Positions 1 through 8,400 of a stretch of DNA of 22,194 bases are shown one piece after another. Every line of letters starts with the position of its first letter. The stretch's first letter is position 1. Location of the stretch: the NCBI GenBank assembly GCA_005878325.1, contig VBMR01000029.1:1-22194 (forward strand), in the 5' to 3' direction. The translations under genes and the position numbers were made by a program. The stretch comes from Methanobacteriota archaeon (GTDB taxonomy: Archaea; Thermoplasmatota; Thermoplasmata; RBG-16-68-12). The notes under the pieces are model-generated. The model was not told the DNA's origin and ran no database searches. It saw only the letters and a program-made list of their open reading frames with translations.

Positions 1-509
1 GCACGCTCATCCTCAGCGGACTCAGCAAGGCCTTCGCTCTGCCCGGCCTGCGGATCGGCTGGGCGGTCGGTCCCGCGACGACGATCGCCACCCTGTGGGG
101 CTTCCACGACTATACGACCCTAACCCCAACGTACCTGTCCGACCGACTGGCGCAGATTGCCCTGTCTCCGAAGCGCCGTCGGGAAATCCTCTCCCGCACG
201 GGCTCGATCATCCGTCGCAACTACGACGACCTCCGCCGGTGGATCGAAGGGCACGGCTCCCTGTTGTTCCACGTCCCTCCCAGGGCGGGCGCGATCTGTT
301 TCATCCGATACGGATGGCGGGTCAACTCGTCCGACCTCGCGTGGCGCTTGCTGAAGGAGAAGTCCGTCCTGCTTGTGCCCGGCGACCAATTCGGGATGGA
401 CGGCTTCATCCGGATCGGCATGGGGCACTCCGGGACCTACCTCTCCGACGGACTCGCGCGCATCGACGCACTCTTCGAGGAACTCGTCGAGGAAAAAGGC
501 GTCCCCTGA
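1..509 (+). CDS. PLP-dependent aminotransferase class I/II, C-terminal part (5' end outside window)
   Basis: The frame is open from base 3 to the TGA at 507-509, so only about 168 C-terminal residues are present. It opens with the segment SGLSKAFALPGLRIGW, in which the lysine (ninth visible residue) is the expected Schiff-base lysine for pyridoxal phosphate in the aspartate-aminotransferase fold; the following LPGLRIGW is the usual continuation. The C-terminal small domain follows, with a typical VLLVPGDQFG and an IRIGMG strand carrying the substrate-carboxylate-binding arginine. Such enzymes move amino groups between an amino acid and a 2-oxo acid in the cytosol. The substrate cannot be read from this fragment. 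Homoserine dehydrogenase begins 22 bases downstream on the same strand, so a role in aspartate-family amino acid metabolism is a reasonable inference only. Confidence 0.85.
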   Translation, partial: TLILSGLSKAFALPGLRIGWAVGPATTIATLWGFHDYTTLTPTYLSDRLAQIALSPKRRREILSRTGSIIRRNYDDLRRWIEGHGSLLFHVPPRAGAICFIRYGWRVNSSDLAWRLLKEKSVLLVPGDQFGMDGFIRIGMGHSGTYLSDGLARIDALFEELVEEKGVP

Positions 510-531
510 GGAGCGCCGGAGCGATCCGCCA

Positions 532-1566
532 ATGCGAACCCGGATCCTCCTCGCGGGTTTCGGGAACGTCGGGCGAGCGTTCGCGCGGCTCCTCGTGGAG
601 CGCCGGTCGGAGCTCGCAAGAGCCCATCAACTCGACGCCCGCGTCGTCGGAATCCTAACCGCCCATCATGGATCCGTCGAGCGCGCGGAGGGGATCGACC
701 TTCCGAAGGCTTTGCGCCTCGCGGAGGACGGAGCCACGCTCGACTCGCTCGGCCGTGCGATCCGCGGACCTCCGATCGACCACATCCGCCGGTCGCGGGC
801 GGACATCCTTATCGAGGTCACGCCCCTGAGGATCGCGGCGCGCCAACCCGCGGTCGACCACATGCTCGCGGCCCTCACAAGCGGGAAGCATGTGATCACC
901 GCGAACAAAGGCCCGGTCGTCTACCACTACCGCCGCCTGAGGGACCTCGCTCGTCGGCGTCACCTCGGGTTCCGTTATGAAGGAACGGTCATGGACGGCG
1001 CGCCCGTGTTCAACCTCTTCCAGGAAACGCTCCACGGGCCGCGGATCGAATCGTTCGAGGGAATCCTGAACAGCACGAGCAACCTCGTCCTCACGACGAT
1101 GCAGGCGGGCGGGACCTACGACGAGGGCGTGGAAAGGGCGCGGGAGTTGGGGCTGCTGGAGACCGATCCCGCGATGGACCTGGATGGCTGGGACGCGACC
1201 GTGAAGGCGTGCCTGCTCGCGAACGTGCTGATGGGGGGCCGCCTGCGGCCGGAACACGTGCCTCGAGAGGGCATCGCATCGTTGAGCCCGGAGCGGATGG
1301 AGGCCGCGCGCTCCGCCGGCGCCCGGGTGAAGTCGATTGCCCGCGGATGGCGGGAGGGACGCATCGTGAAAGCGTCCGTCTCGAATGAGGCCGTGCCTCC
1401 GGGCCATCCGCTCTTCCCCGTCGAGGGCACGTCGAGCTCGCTCCTCGTCCGGACCGACATGTTGAACGCGTTCCAGATCGTGGAGTGGAACCCGGGAGTG
1501 CGGCAGACCGCGTACGCCCTCTACTCAGACTTGCTCGCGATTCACGAGGGTCGGCTTTCTCCGTGA
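532..1566 (+). CDS. hom: Homoserine dehydrogenase
   Basis: 344 residues. It reduces aspartate semialdehyde to homoserine with NAD(P)H, the branch step to threonine and methionine. The N-terminus has a dinucleotide-binding GFGNVGRAF (residues 9-17). HVITANKGP places a conserved lysine at 126, YEGTVMDGAPVF starts near 149, and GILNSTSNL matches the family glycine/asparagine loop. In LLETDPAMDLDGWDATVK the residues E210, D221 and K225 keep the spacing of the yeast catalytic Glu208, Asp219 and Lys223. There is no C-terminal ACT domain, so feedback control by threonine through such a domain is unlikely. The frame is open further upstream, but the ATG at 532 is chosen because the Rossmann fold starts there and GGAG at 518-521 lies a suitable distance before it. 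It is probably co-transcribed with the aminotransferase. Confidence 0.93.
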   Translation: MRTRILLAGFGNVGRAFARLLVERRSELARAHQLDARVVGILTAHHGSVERAEGIDLPKALRLAEDGATLDSLGRAIRGPPIDHIRRSRADILIEVTPLRIAARQPAVDHMLAALTSGKHVITANKGPVVYHYRRLRDLARRRHLGFRYEGTVMDGAPVFNLFQETLHGPRIESFEGILNSTSNLVLTTMQAGGTYDEGVERARELGLLETDPAMDLDGWDATVKACLLANVLMGGRLRPEHVPREGIASLSPERMEAARSAGARVKSIARGWREGRIVKASVSNEAVPPGHPLFPVEGTSSSLLVRTDMLNAFQIVEWNPGVRQTAYALYSDLLAIHEGRLSP

Positions 1567-1571
1567 ACACG

Positions 1572-1580
1572 CTTATATCG
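1572..1580 (+). promoter_or_regulatory. TATA-like box for the coaD fusion gene
   Basis: CTTATATCG lies just after the homoserine dehydrogenase stop codon. The centre of TTATAT is near 1575.5, and 27 bases downstream is the ATG at 1603. That is the archaeal TATA-to-transcription-start distance, so the mRNA is predicted to be leaderless and to start at this ATG. No mapped transcript is available to confirm it. Confidence 0.55.
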
Positions 1581-1602
1581 CGCCCTCCAGATGGGTCGCA
1601 GA

Positions 1603-2592
1603 ATGCGCGTCGTCCTCGGCGGGACGTTCGACATTTTGCATGCGGGCCACGAGGCCCTGCTGGGCGCCGCCTTTGAGGGTCGACCGGAGCAAGTCCTGAT
1701 TGGCCTGACGACGGACCGCTTCGCGCGGGAGTCCCGACCGCGAGTGAATCCGTATGCGGTCCGCGAGCGGAACCTGAAGGGATTCCTTGCCGCCCGAAAA
1801 TTGAGGCGCGCGAGGATTGAACCCATCGACGATCCGTTCGGACCCGCTGACGACCGCGCGGATCTCGAGGTGCTGGTCGTGTCGGCGGAGCGCCTCCCGG
1901 TGGGGGTCGCGTTGAACCAGGCGCGGATCGCGAAGGGGCTGCCGCCGCTCCACATCCTCGCGGTCCCGATGGTCCCGGCGCAGGACGGCCTGCCGATCGC
2001 CTCCCGTCGGATCCGGGCGGGCGTGATCGACCGCTCGGGCCGTCGGCTCAAGCCTCTACAGGTATTCGTCGGATCGGACAATCCCGTGAAGGTTGCTTCC
2101 GTGCGCGCGGTCCTGCGGAGCCTCTCCGTCCCCGCTCGGATCCGAGGCCTCCGCGTTTCCTCCGAGGTCCCGGATCAACCGTTCGACCTCGATGCCTTGC
2201 GGGGGGCCATCAACCGGGCTCGGGCCGCCCTAGGCGAGGGCGATCTCGGGATCGGGATCGAAGCGGGTCTCATCTGGTCCCCGGACCTCTCCGACTACTT
2301 CGACGTCCAGTACTGCGCCGTCCTCGACCGCGCGGGCCGAATGACGGTGGGCCATGGTCCCGGCTTCGCGTATCCGCCGAAGGTCGTCGAGAGGGTGAAG
2401 GCGGGGGAGACGGTCGCGGATGCGATGGCCCGCTTGACGGGAATCCGCGACATCGGCTCGAAGCAGGGGGCGATCGGATTCTTGACGGAGGGAACAATGG
2501 ATCGCCGGCGGCTCACGGAGTCCGCGGTCCTCATGGCAATGGTCCCGAGGATCCGGCGCGACTTGTACCCTGCCGGTTCCCCGTCCCGGTAA
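1603..2592 (+). CDS. coaD: Bifunctional phosphopantetheine adenylyltransferase / inosine-xanthosine triphosphatase-like (DUF84) fusion
   Basis: 329 residues in two domains. Residues 1 to about 148 are an archaeal-type phosphopantetheine adenylyltransferase: GGTFD is followed by the nucleotidyltransferase HxGH motif (HAGH, residues 13-16), and ASRRIRAG near 135 corresponds to the ISSTxIR-type motif. This step makes dephospho-CoA from ATP and 4'-phosphopantetheine. Residues 152-329 begin with FVGSDNPVKVASVRAVL, followed by QPFDLDALRGAINRA and GIGIEAG, as in DUF84/YjjX-type phosphatases that remove non-canonical purine NTPs. A fusion of these two domains is known from Thermoplasmata, which supports the lineage call. 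An in-frame ATG at 1591 would add four residues; 1603 is preferred because the upstream TATA box predicts transcription starting there. The link between CoA synthesis and NTP clean-up is unexplained. Confidence 0.9.
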   Translation: MRVVLGGTFDILHAGHEALLGAAFEGRPEQVLIGLTTDRFARESRPRVNPYAVRERNLKGFLAARKLRRARIEPIDDPFGPADDRADLEVLVVSAERLPVGVALNQARIAKGLPPLHILAVPMVPAQDGLPIASRRIRAGVIDRSGRRLKPLQVFVGSDNPVKVASVRAVLRSLSVPARIRGLRVSSEVPDQPFDLDALRGAINRARAALGEGDLGIGIEAGLIWSPDLSDYFDVQYCAVLDRAGRMTVGHGPGFAYPPKVVERVKAGETVADAMARLTGIRDIGSKQGAIGFLTEGTMDRRRLTESAVLMAMVPRIRRDLYPAGSPSR

Positions 2593-2655
2593 GACCACCG
2601 AACCCGGACGGGCGTGCTCTTCAACAGATCTTGCAACGGACGAATCTCGCGCAAT

Positions 2656-2690
2656 CTTTTTAGTGGAAGGTCGGTTCCATTGGGTGGGGA
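2656..2690 (+). promoter_or_regulatory. Promoter and Shine-Dalgarno of gap
   Basis: The 107-base gap before gap contains CTTTTTAG at 2656-2663, a T/A-rich TATA-like element placed to start transcription near 2686. GGTGGGGA at 2683-2690 lies 9 bases before the ATG and can act as a Shine-Dalgarno. The predicted start and the Shine-Dalgarno overlap, so the exact start site is uncertain. The T-run could also help terminate the upstream gene. Confidence 0.4.
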
Positions 2691-2699
2691 CTCGCTCCC

Positions 2700-3719
2700 A
2701 TGCCGGCCCAGATCGCGATTAACGGATACGGAACGATTGGAAAGCGCGTCGCTGATGCGGTCGCGGCGCAGGATGACATGCGCGTCGCGGGCATTGCGAA
2801 GACGAAACCCGACTTCGAAGCGAAGCTTGCGGTCCGCAAAGGCTACTCGGTGTACGCGGCAAACCGGGACGCCGTCGCGAAGTTCGAAAAAGTGGGCGTG
2901 AGGACGGCCGGCGTGCTCGAGGACCTGGTCAAGGGCGTGGACCTCGTCGTCGACTGCACCCCGGAGGAGAGTGGCTACAAACCGCTCTACGAGAAGGCGG
3001 GCGTCAAGGCCATCTGGCAAGGGGGCGAAGAGCACGCCCTCACGAACCTCTCCTTCAACGCCGCGGTCAATTACGCCGATTGCATCGGGGCCTCTTTCGT
3101 CCGGGTCCCGTCTTGCAACACGACGGGACTCATCCGGACGCTCTACCCGCTCGACGCCCATTTCGGCATCGATCGAGTGGTCGCGGTCATGGTCCGACGA
3201 GCAACGGACCCCGGCGACTCCAAGAAAGGCCCGATTAACGCTATCGAGCCGGAGCTGGAAATGCCGTCCCACCACGGGCCCGACGTTCAGAGCGTCCTGC
3301 CCAACCTCAACATCCATACGATCGCGGTCAAAGTCCCGACGACGATCATGCACTTGCACACAGTGACCGTGGACCTCAAGAAGCCCGCGACGGGGGATGC
3401 GGTGCTTGATGTGTGGAAGCGGTTCCCCCGCATCACGTTCGTCGCGGGGGGAGATGGGGTCAAGTCGACCGCACAGATTATGGAAATCGCTCGCGACCTG
3501 TCGCGGAATCGGGCCGACCTGTACGAGATCGCGGTGTGGAAGGACGGGGTCCATGTCGTCGACCGGACTCGGCTGTACTACTTTCAGGCGGTGCACCAAG
3601 AGTCCGATGTCGTTCCGGAGAATGTAGACGCGATTCGTGCCCTCCTCGAGCTTGAGCGAGACGGTCGGAAGAGCATGGAGAAGACGGACCGCAGTTTGGG
3701 AATCGGGCTCGCCGGATAA
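2700..3719 (+). CDS. gap: Glyceraldehyde-3-phosphate dehydrogenase, archaeal type II, NAD(P)-dependent phosphorylating
   Basis: 339 residues, the usual length for the archaeal enzyme. It interconverts glyceraldehyde 3-phosphate and 1,3-bisphosphoglycerate in the cytosol. The dinucleotide-binding INGYGTIGKRVADA is at residues 7-20. The catalytic cysteine is C139 in PSCNTTGL, matching Cys139/140 of the characterised archaeal enzymes. Other archaeal-type segments are VDCTPEESGYK, WQGGEEHALT, SHHGPDVQSVLP and VPTTIMHLHTVTV. These separate it from the bacterial/eukaryotic enzyme, whose active-site sequence differs. It appears to be a single-gene unit: it has its own promoter, and the next gene, trmJ, converges on it with 27 bases between the stop codons. 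In an archaeon this enzyme mainly serves gluconeogenesis, although both directions are possible. Confidence 0.96.
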   Translation: MPAQIAINGYGTIGKRVADAVAAQDDMRVAGIAKTKPDFEAKLAVRKGYSVYAANRDAVAKFEKVGVRTAGVLEDLVKGVDLVVDCTPEESGYKPLYEKAGVKAIWQGGEEHALTNLSFNAAVNYADCIGASFVRVPSCNTTGLIRTLYPLDAHFGIDRVVAVMVRRATDPGDSKKGPINAIEPELEMPSHHGPDVQSVLPNLNIHTIAVKVPTTIMHLHTVTVDLKKPATGDAVLDVWKRFPRITFVAGGDGVKSTAQIMEIARDLSRNRADLYEIAVWKDGVHVVDRTRLYYFQAVHQESDVVPENVDAIRALLELERDGRKSMEKTDRSLGIGLAG

Positions 3720-3746
3720 CGGATCGGCCTCGAGGAAGTTGAAGGT

Positions 3747-4460
3747 CTATCGTTCCCCTTCGAGTCTCTGAATTCGTTTCGTGGCCCCCTGGAATACGCC
3801 CATGAGCGCGTGGAACTCCCACTTGCTCGGAACCGCGCGGCCTAGGAGGCGGCGAAACATGACCTGCGTTCGCGCTCGTTTGTGAGCCGGGTAGTTCGTC
3901 TTTACGAGCAACGCCTTGAACGCTTCGTGGAGCTTCTCCTTCTCCAAGCCAGACGCATTTCGCATTCCACGCTGGAGCGCCTTGGCCGCAAAGAGTTCGT
4001 ATAGTAGGATGGTAGCCGCATGCGAGAGATTGAGGATTGGATAATCTGAGGAGGCGGGGATCGTCACCAACATGTCGCAACGCCGAAGTTCCTCGTCAAG
4101 CAGGCCGAAGTCTTCGCGGCCAAACACGAGAGCGACCCTTCCGTCCAGTTTCGAGATTCGTGATGCGCACTCCCGAGGAGTCATGGCAATCCGGGCGAAA
4201 CGCTTCTCGCTCGGGGTGTCGACCCCCGATGTTCCAACGAGGAAATCCGCTTCCTCGAATGCGGACTCGAAATCTCCGACCGTCCGCGCCGCCGCGAGAA
4301 TTTCGGATCCTTTCATTGCGCGCTGACGCGCCTCCGCACCCAGCGGGCAAGGCTTCACGAGGACGAGTTCTTCCGCGCCGAAGTTCTTCATCGATCGGGC
4401 CACGGCGCCGACGTTTCCCTCGTTCTTCGGCTCCACGAGGACAATTCGAATCGATGGCAC
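3747..4460 (-). CDS. trmJ: tRNA/rRNA 2'-O-methyltransferase, SpoU/TrmJ family
   Basis: 237 residues from a GTG start. It is a SPOUT-superfamily, S-adenosylmethionine-dependent 2'-O-ribose methyltransferase; archaeal TrmJ modifies position 32 of tRNAs. The three SpoU motifs are visible: PKNEGNVGAVARSMKNFG near the N-terminus (residues 11-28), with conserved N16 and R22; ALVFGREDFGLLDEEL in the middle; and YPILNLSHAATILLYELF, which helps form the trefoil knot. The C-terminal 70 or so residues are a helical extension usual for TrmJ. The frame is open for 18 more codons upstream, but family members start just before the first beta strand (IRIVLVEP). The GTG at 4460 is also about 27 bases from an AATATCC box on this strand. 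TrmJ is the likeliest identity, but the substrate base cannot be proved from sequence. Confidence 0.88.
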   Translation of the reverse strand: MPSIRIVLVEPKNEGNVGAVARSMKNFGAEELVLVKPCPLGAEARQRAMKGSEILAAARTVGDFESAFEEADFLVGTSGVDTPSEKRFARIAMTPRECASRISKLDGRVALVFGREDFGLLDEELRRCDMLVTIPASSDYPILNLSHAATILLYELFAAKALQRGMRNASGLEKEKLHEAFKALLVKTNYPAHKRARTQVMFRRLLGRAVPSKWEFHALMGVFQGATKRIQRLEGER

Positions 4461-4497
4461 ACCGCCTCGATATATCGTGGTGGGGATATTCCTTGGC
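4461..4497. promoter_or_regulatory. 37-bp bidirectional promoter between trmJ and truA
   Basis: The two tRNA-modification genes start 37 bases apart on opposite strands. A perfect palindrome CGATATATCG at 4468-4477 centres about 26 bases before the truA ATG. On the minus strand, GGAATATCC (plus coordinates 4484-4492) centres about 27 bases before the trmJ GTG. Each box therefore predicts a leaderless transcript for one gene, and the two promoters are interleaved. Confidence 0.5.
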
Positions 4498-5355
4498 ATG
4501 CGAATCGCCCTCAAGATTGCTTATGACGGGAGAGACTTCTTCGGCCACCAACGACAGCCCGACCGGCGCACCGTCGAGGGAGAGTGCCTCGAGGCCCTGA
4601 GGTCCGCTAAGATCGTGAACGACCCGCGCGAATCATTCTTTCGGAGCGCGAGCCGAACGGACCGAGGAGTCAGCGCCGTGGGGAACGTGATCGCGTTCAA
4701 CTCCCGTCTCGGGCCGATGTCAACGATTGGAGCTTTCAATGATCGCGCGCGAGATGTCTGGGCGTGGGCGGTCGCGGAGGTCCCCGCCGCGTTCCATCCG
4801 CGTCACGCGGTCGAGCGATGGTATCGTTATCACCTTTTCTCGGATCTTCCTCTCTCGGCGCTACGGCGGACGGCCCAGCTATTTGTCGGGGCGCACGACT
4901 TTCGTTCATTTACGACCGATCATCCAGTCGGCCCGATGGCCATCGACGGAATCGACGTCGCTCAGGATGGTCGGGTGATCGTGTTTGACATCAAGGCGCG
5001 AAGCTTTCGCAGGGCGATGGTGCGTCGAATCGTCGCCGCAGTAACGCGAGCTGCCGCGGGCGAAATCGGCGAGGACGATATTCGGTCGGCCCTTCGCGGC
5101 ACCCTCCGGGACTTCGGGGCGGCTGCGCCAGAACCACTTTTTCTGATGGACGTTCGGTATCCGTTCTCGATGAAAGGCGTCCTCACTCCCAAGGTCGGCG
5201 CCGAGTTCCGCCTCCGGATGGATGAGGTCGAGATCGATCAGCGATTCCTCGCGTCATGGCGAGAGGCGCTTGAGGAACGGCTCGTGGCCTCGGCCCGCGG
5301 CGCCGACTTCGTCCAAGACATCCGCGAAAAAGCGTTCCACCGGGATGGACCGTAG
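4498..5355 (+). CDS. truA: tRNA pseudouridine synthase A
   Basis: 285 residues. It isomerises uridine to pseudouridine in the anticodon stem-loop of tRNAs (positions 38-40 in characterised TruA). The catalytic aspartate is D55 in SASRTDRGVSA, the TruA signature. The N-terminus reads MRIALKIAYDGRDFFGHQRQ, matching the family (YDG..F.G.Q). RWYRYHLF, FVGAHDFRSFT and IKARSFRRAMVRRIVAAV are the later conserved segments. The frame could also begin at a GTG at 4477, but the ATG at 4498 gives the family N-terminus and sits at the position where the CGATATATCG box would start transcription. It diverges from trmJ, pairing two tRNA-modification genes on one short promoter. The C-terminal residues past about 240 are less conserved. 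Confidence 0.94.
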   Translation: MRIALKIAYDGRDFFGHQRQPDRRTVEGECLEALRSAKIVNDPRESFFRSASRTDRGVSAVGNVIAFNSRLGPMSTIGAFNDRARDVWAWAVAEVPAAFHPRHAVERWYRYHLFSDLPLSALRRTAQLFVGAHDFRSFTTDHPVGPMAIDGIDVAQDGRVIVFDIKARSFRRAMVRRIVAAVTRAAAGEIGEDDIRSALRGTLRDFGAAAPEPLFLMDVRYPFSMKGVLTPKVGAEFRLRMDEVEIDQRFLASWREALEERLVASARGADFVQDIREKAFHRDGP

Positions 5356-5363
5356 AACGCAGT

Positions 5364-5390
5364 TCGAACTCGCTCGAACGCGTTTCGAAC
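5364..5390 (+). repeat. Three TCGAAC direct repeats at helical-turn spacing
   Basis: TCGAAC occurs at 5364-5369, 5374-5379 and 5385-5390, at steps of 10 and 11 bases, so all three copies face the same side of the DNA. They lie in the non-coding gap after truA and about 30 bases before the TATA box of the transporter gene. This is the arrangement expected of an activator or repressor array; the binding protein is unknown. Confidence 0.5.
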
Positions 5391-5396
5391 TCAGTC

Positions 5397-5444
5397 GGAT
5401 GGGCGTTGGAAGAAGCTTCTTATACGCTCCCATCCCTCTGGGAT
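5397..5444 (+). promoter_or_regulatory. Transporter promoter: TATA box embedded in a long dyad
   Basis: The TATA-like element TTCTTATACGC is at 5417-5427 and predicts transcription from about 5449. It sits inside an imperfect dyad of 39 bases: GGATGGGCGT (5397-5406), the perfect palindrome AGAAGCTTCT (5411-5420), then ACGCTCCCATCC (5424-5435), whose reverse complement matches the left arm except for two extra bases. A further ATCCC-TCT-GGGAT inverted repeat lies at 5432-5444, close to the predicted start. A repressor bound here would cover the TATA box. A Shine-Dalgarno-like AGGGGAG at 5458-5464 precedes the ATG at 5475. Confidence 0.55.
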
Positions 5445-5474
5445 AAGCTAAAGTTTTAGGGGAGAGCGGAAACA

Positions 5475-8400
5475 ATGAGACTCAAGCTATTGCACTCGCC
5501 TGGACTGCACGCGTTTGTGATTACCCTGATTCTGCTCGGAGCAGGGTTCATCTTTCTAGCGCAAGCTGCGGCAGCTCAGGGAGGACGGACCGAATTGGTA
5601 ATTGGGTTGCAGAACGACATGACAACTCTCAACTACTTCAATCCAGAAACAAACACGGTATGGAATTTCTATCAAGTAGGTCAGAACTTCGAGCCTCTAT
5701 ACGGAAGTGATCCCGATAACAATATCTACCCGATCTTGGCGAACCCCGCGAAGGGGACGAGCGGATCGGGCTTTACGTTCGTCACGGCGCCTACGGCGCC
5801 GCAACCGGTCATTGATGTCTACGTACGACCCGGTGTGAAGTTCCACGATGGGGTCGGGATGACCGCAGACGACATCGTATTCACGTACCAGACCCTGGCC
5901 TGGGCAACCTACCAAACGTTCATCACGTCTCCCCTCTGGTGGGACGCTCCCCAATGGCCACACTGGTCGGGGAGCGGCAACGTCTCGCACATTGGTGTCG
6001 AGATCTCACCGGTCGCTCCTGATGCGGTCCGCTTCCATCTCGCGAAGCCCTACGCGCTGTTCTTCCTGGCCACTCTCAACGTGCCGATCATCCCGAAACA
6101 CATCTGGGGCACCCCTTGGCCGGCGCACATCGATTACGCCAACAAGCCGTTGAACATCAGTTCCCTGAATCCAATCACGGACAGCAATGATTTCTCGATC
6201 GACTTCGCCTTCGGCAACAAGGCCGAGAAAGCCTCCGTCACCGGGACGGGCGCCTTCAAAATCGACTACTGGAACCCCAAGTCCGGATCTCGGTTCGTGG
6301 TCGATGACAACTACTGGGGCAAGGGCTTGTCCACCTCTTGGGGCGGAGTGACCTACCCGTTCTTCCCGGAGCACATCCGATCCGTCAAGTTCGTGATCTT
6401 CACGAGCCTCGATGTGATTAGCCTGGCTTTGCAGAAGGGCGAGATCGACAGCCTGATTTGGACCCTGACTCCCGGATTCTTGAGCCAGGTCCGGTTCAAC
6501 CCATCCATCAGCGTCGAGCAGGTCACGGATGCGGGCTACTTCTACCTGGCGTTCAATCTGCGCCGGAAGCCATGGAACGACCTGTACCTCCGCCAAGCCA
6601 TTTCGATGGCGATCGACAAGGACTACATCGTGAACACGCTCATGGGTGGATACGGAATCAAGGGCAGCGTCCCCGTGTCCGTGCACACTCCCGGTTACGT
6701 GAACTCGAGTGCCTCCTACCCGTCGTTCGATCTCGCAGGCGCCCGGGCGCTGCTCACCGCGCACGGGATTGTTGACCGGGACGGGGATGGGTTCCGTGAG
6801 TACACCGATCGAACTCCGATCAAGGCGACGATCCTGACGCCGCCAAAGGACTACGACCCGGTCCGCGCCGATGCCGGAATCATGATTTCGAACAACCTCA
6901 AAGCCATCGGCTTGAATATCGACTCCGCGCCGACAAGCTTTGACACGATTGTCTCGAAGGCCTTCACCGAGGTCGACTTCGACCTCTACATCCTCGGATT
7001 CTTGCTCACCGGAACCCCGGAGACGTACCTGAAGGACTTCTTCGGGAGCAAGAGCGATGTTGCCATCAACCCGGCGGGGTCGAACTCCGCAGGCTACAAG
7101 AACCCCACCGTCGACGCGCTCCTCGACAAGATGGAGACGACCCTGGACGACTCCACGCGGATTCAGGTCGTGAAGGACATCGAAGGCATTGTGACGAAAG
7201 ACATCCCGTGGAACATCCTGTACTACCGGAAGAACCTGAACGCCTACCGAAACGATGCGTGGGTCGGATGGGTCAACACGCCGCCGCAGCTGTGGAACGC
7301 GTGGTCCCTTTCGAAGCTGCGCCCTGCGGGAACCGTAACTGTTCCCCCGCCGTCCGGAGTGTTCTCCGTGGCGCTGACGGTCCCGGAGCGGGCGCTCGGA
7401 GGCCACACGGTCAACGTCGATGCGTTCGTAGCGGAGAACCTCGCGCCGGTCAGCGGCGCGACCGTGACATTGAACGCGACGTTCGGCGCTGAGTATCGCA
7501 CGATGAGCGGAACGACCGATGTGAGCGGCCACGTGCAGCTCGCGTGGAAGGTGCCCGTTATTCAAGGCAACCTCAAGCTGACCGCGGTCGCGTCCAAAGG
7601 CACACAAGCCGCGACCACCGTGAAGTTGCTCGAGATCACGGTTGGACCGCCCGCACCGATCGCCACCCTGACCCTGTCCACGACGAAACCGGTCATTGGT
7701 ATTGGCGGTACGACCACGATTAACGCCAAAGTGATCAACGGCCAAGGAGCCCCCGTCGCGGGCGTGTCGGTGTCCGTCGACACAACCCTAGTCCTCGGGA
7801 GCATTTCGCCTGCAACGGGCGTGACCGACGCGACAGGGACGGTGCCGTTCACGTATACCGCACCCGCGGATGCCTCCGCGTTCCCGAACGCTCAGTTGTC
7901 CGACATCCTGAAGTTCACGACGGGTGTCGGCGAGACGGTCGCCGTCGACACGCAACGCCAGTCGATGATCGTGTTCGTCGAGAATGACAATCCGTCCAAC
8001 TGGGAGATCATGTCTCTTCAGGCGACGGATCTTGTCCTGAACACCCTGCTACCGACCGACACGACGACGATTACTGTGCTGGTCAGTGCGGTTCCCGGCA
8101 ACATTCCGATTCGATTCCGTGCGCCCGAGTCGTCGTACGCGACCTCGGACGTCGCAGGGCTCTTGGTCACCGACGGGGTGACTCCGGGCCACGCCGCGCT
8201 GCTGAACTTCGGGGATCGCAGCATCACGTCGTCTCCTGCGCAGACCACGACGGTCACGGCCACCGTCTGGGACCAGCTGGGCAACCCCGCGACCGACGCC
8301 GCCGTGATCTTCCAGATCAAGGCAGGTCCCTCCGGGTTGCCGGCCCAGTTCCCGTGGGCCTACAACTACAGCAAGCCGGAGTATCTCGGCAGCGGCCTGG

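Noticed and set aside
2295..3599. A 434-codon minus-strand frame opposite gap
   Set aside because: GAPDH on the plus strand has an intact NAD-binding site and catalytic cysteine; the antisense product is low-complexity and charged.
5361..5395. Possible tRNA gene, because AGTTCGAACTC resembles a T-loop
   Set aside because: No acceptor, D or anticodon stem can be folded around it, and the motif occurs three times at 10-11 base steps, which fits a protein-binding array better.
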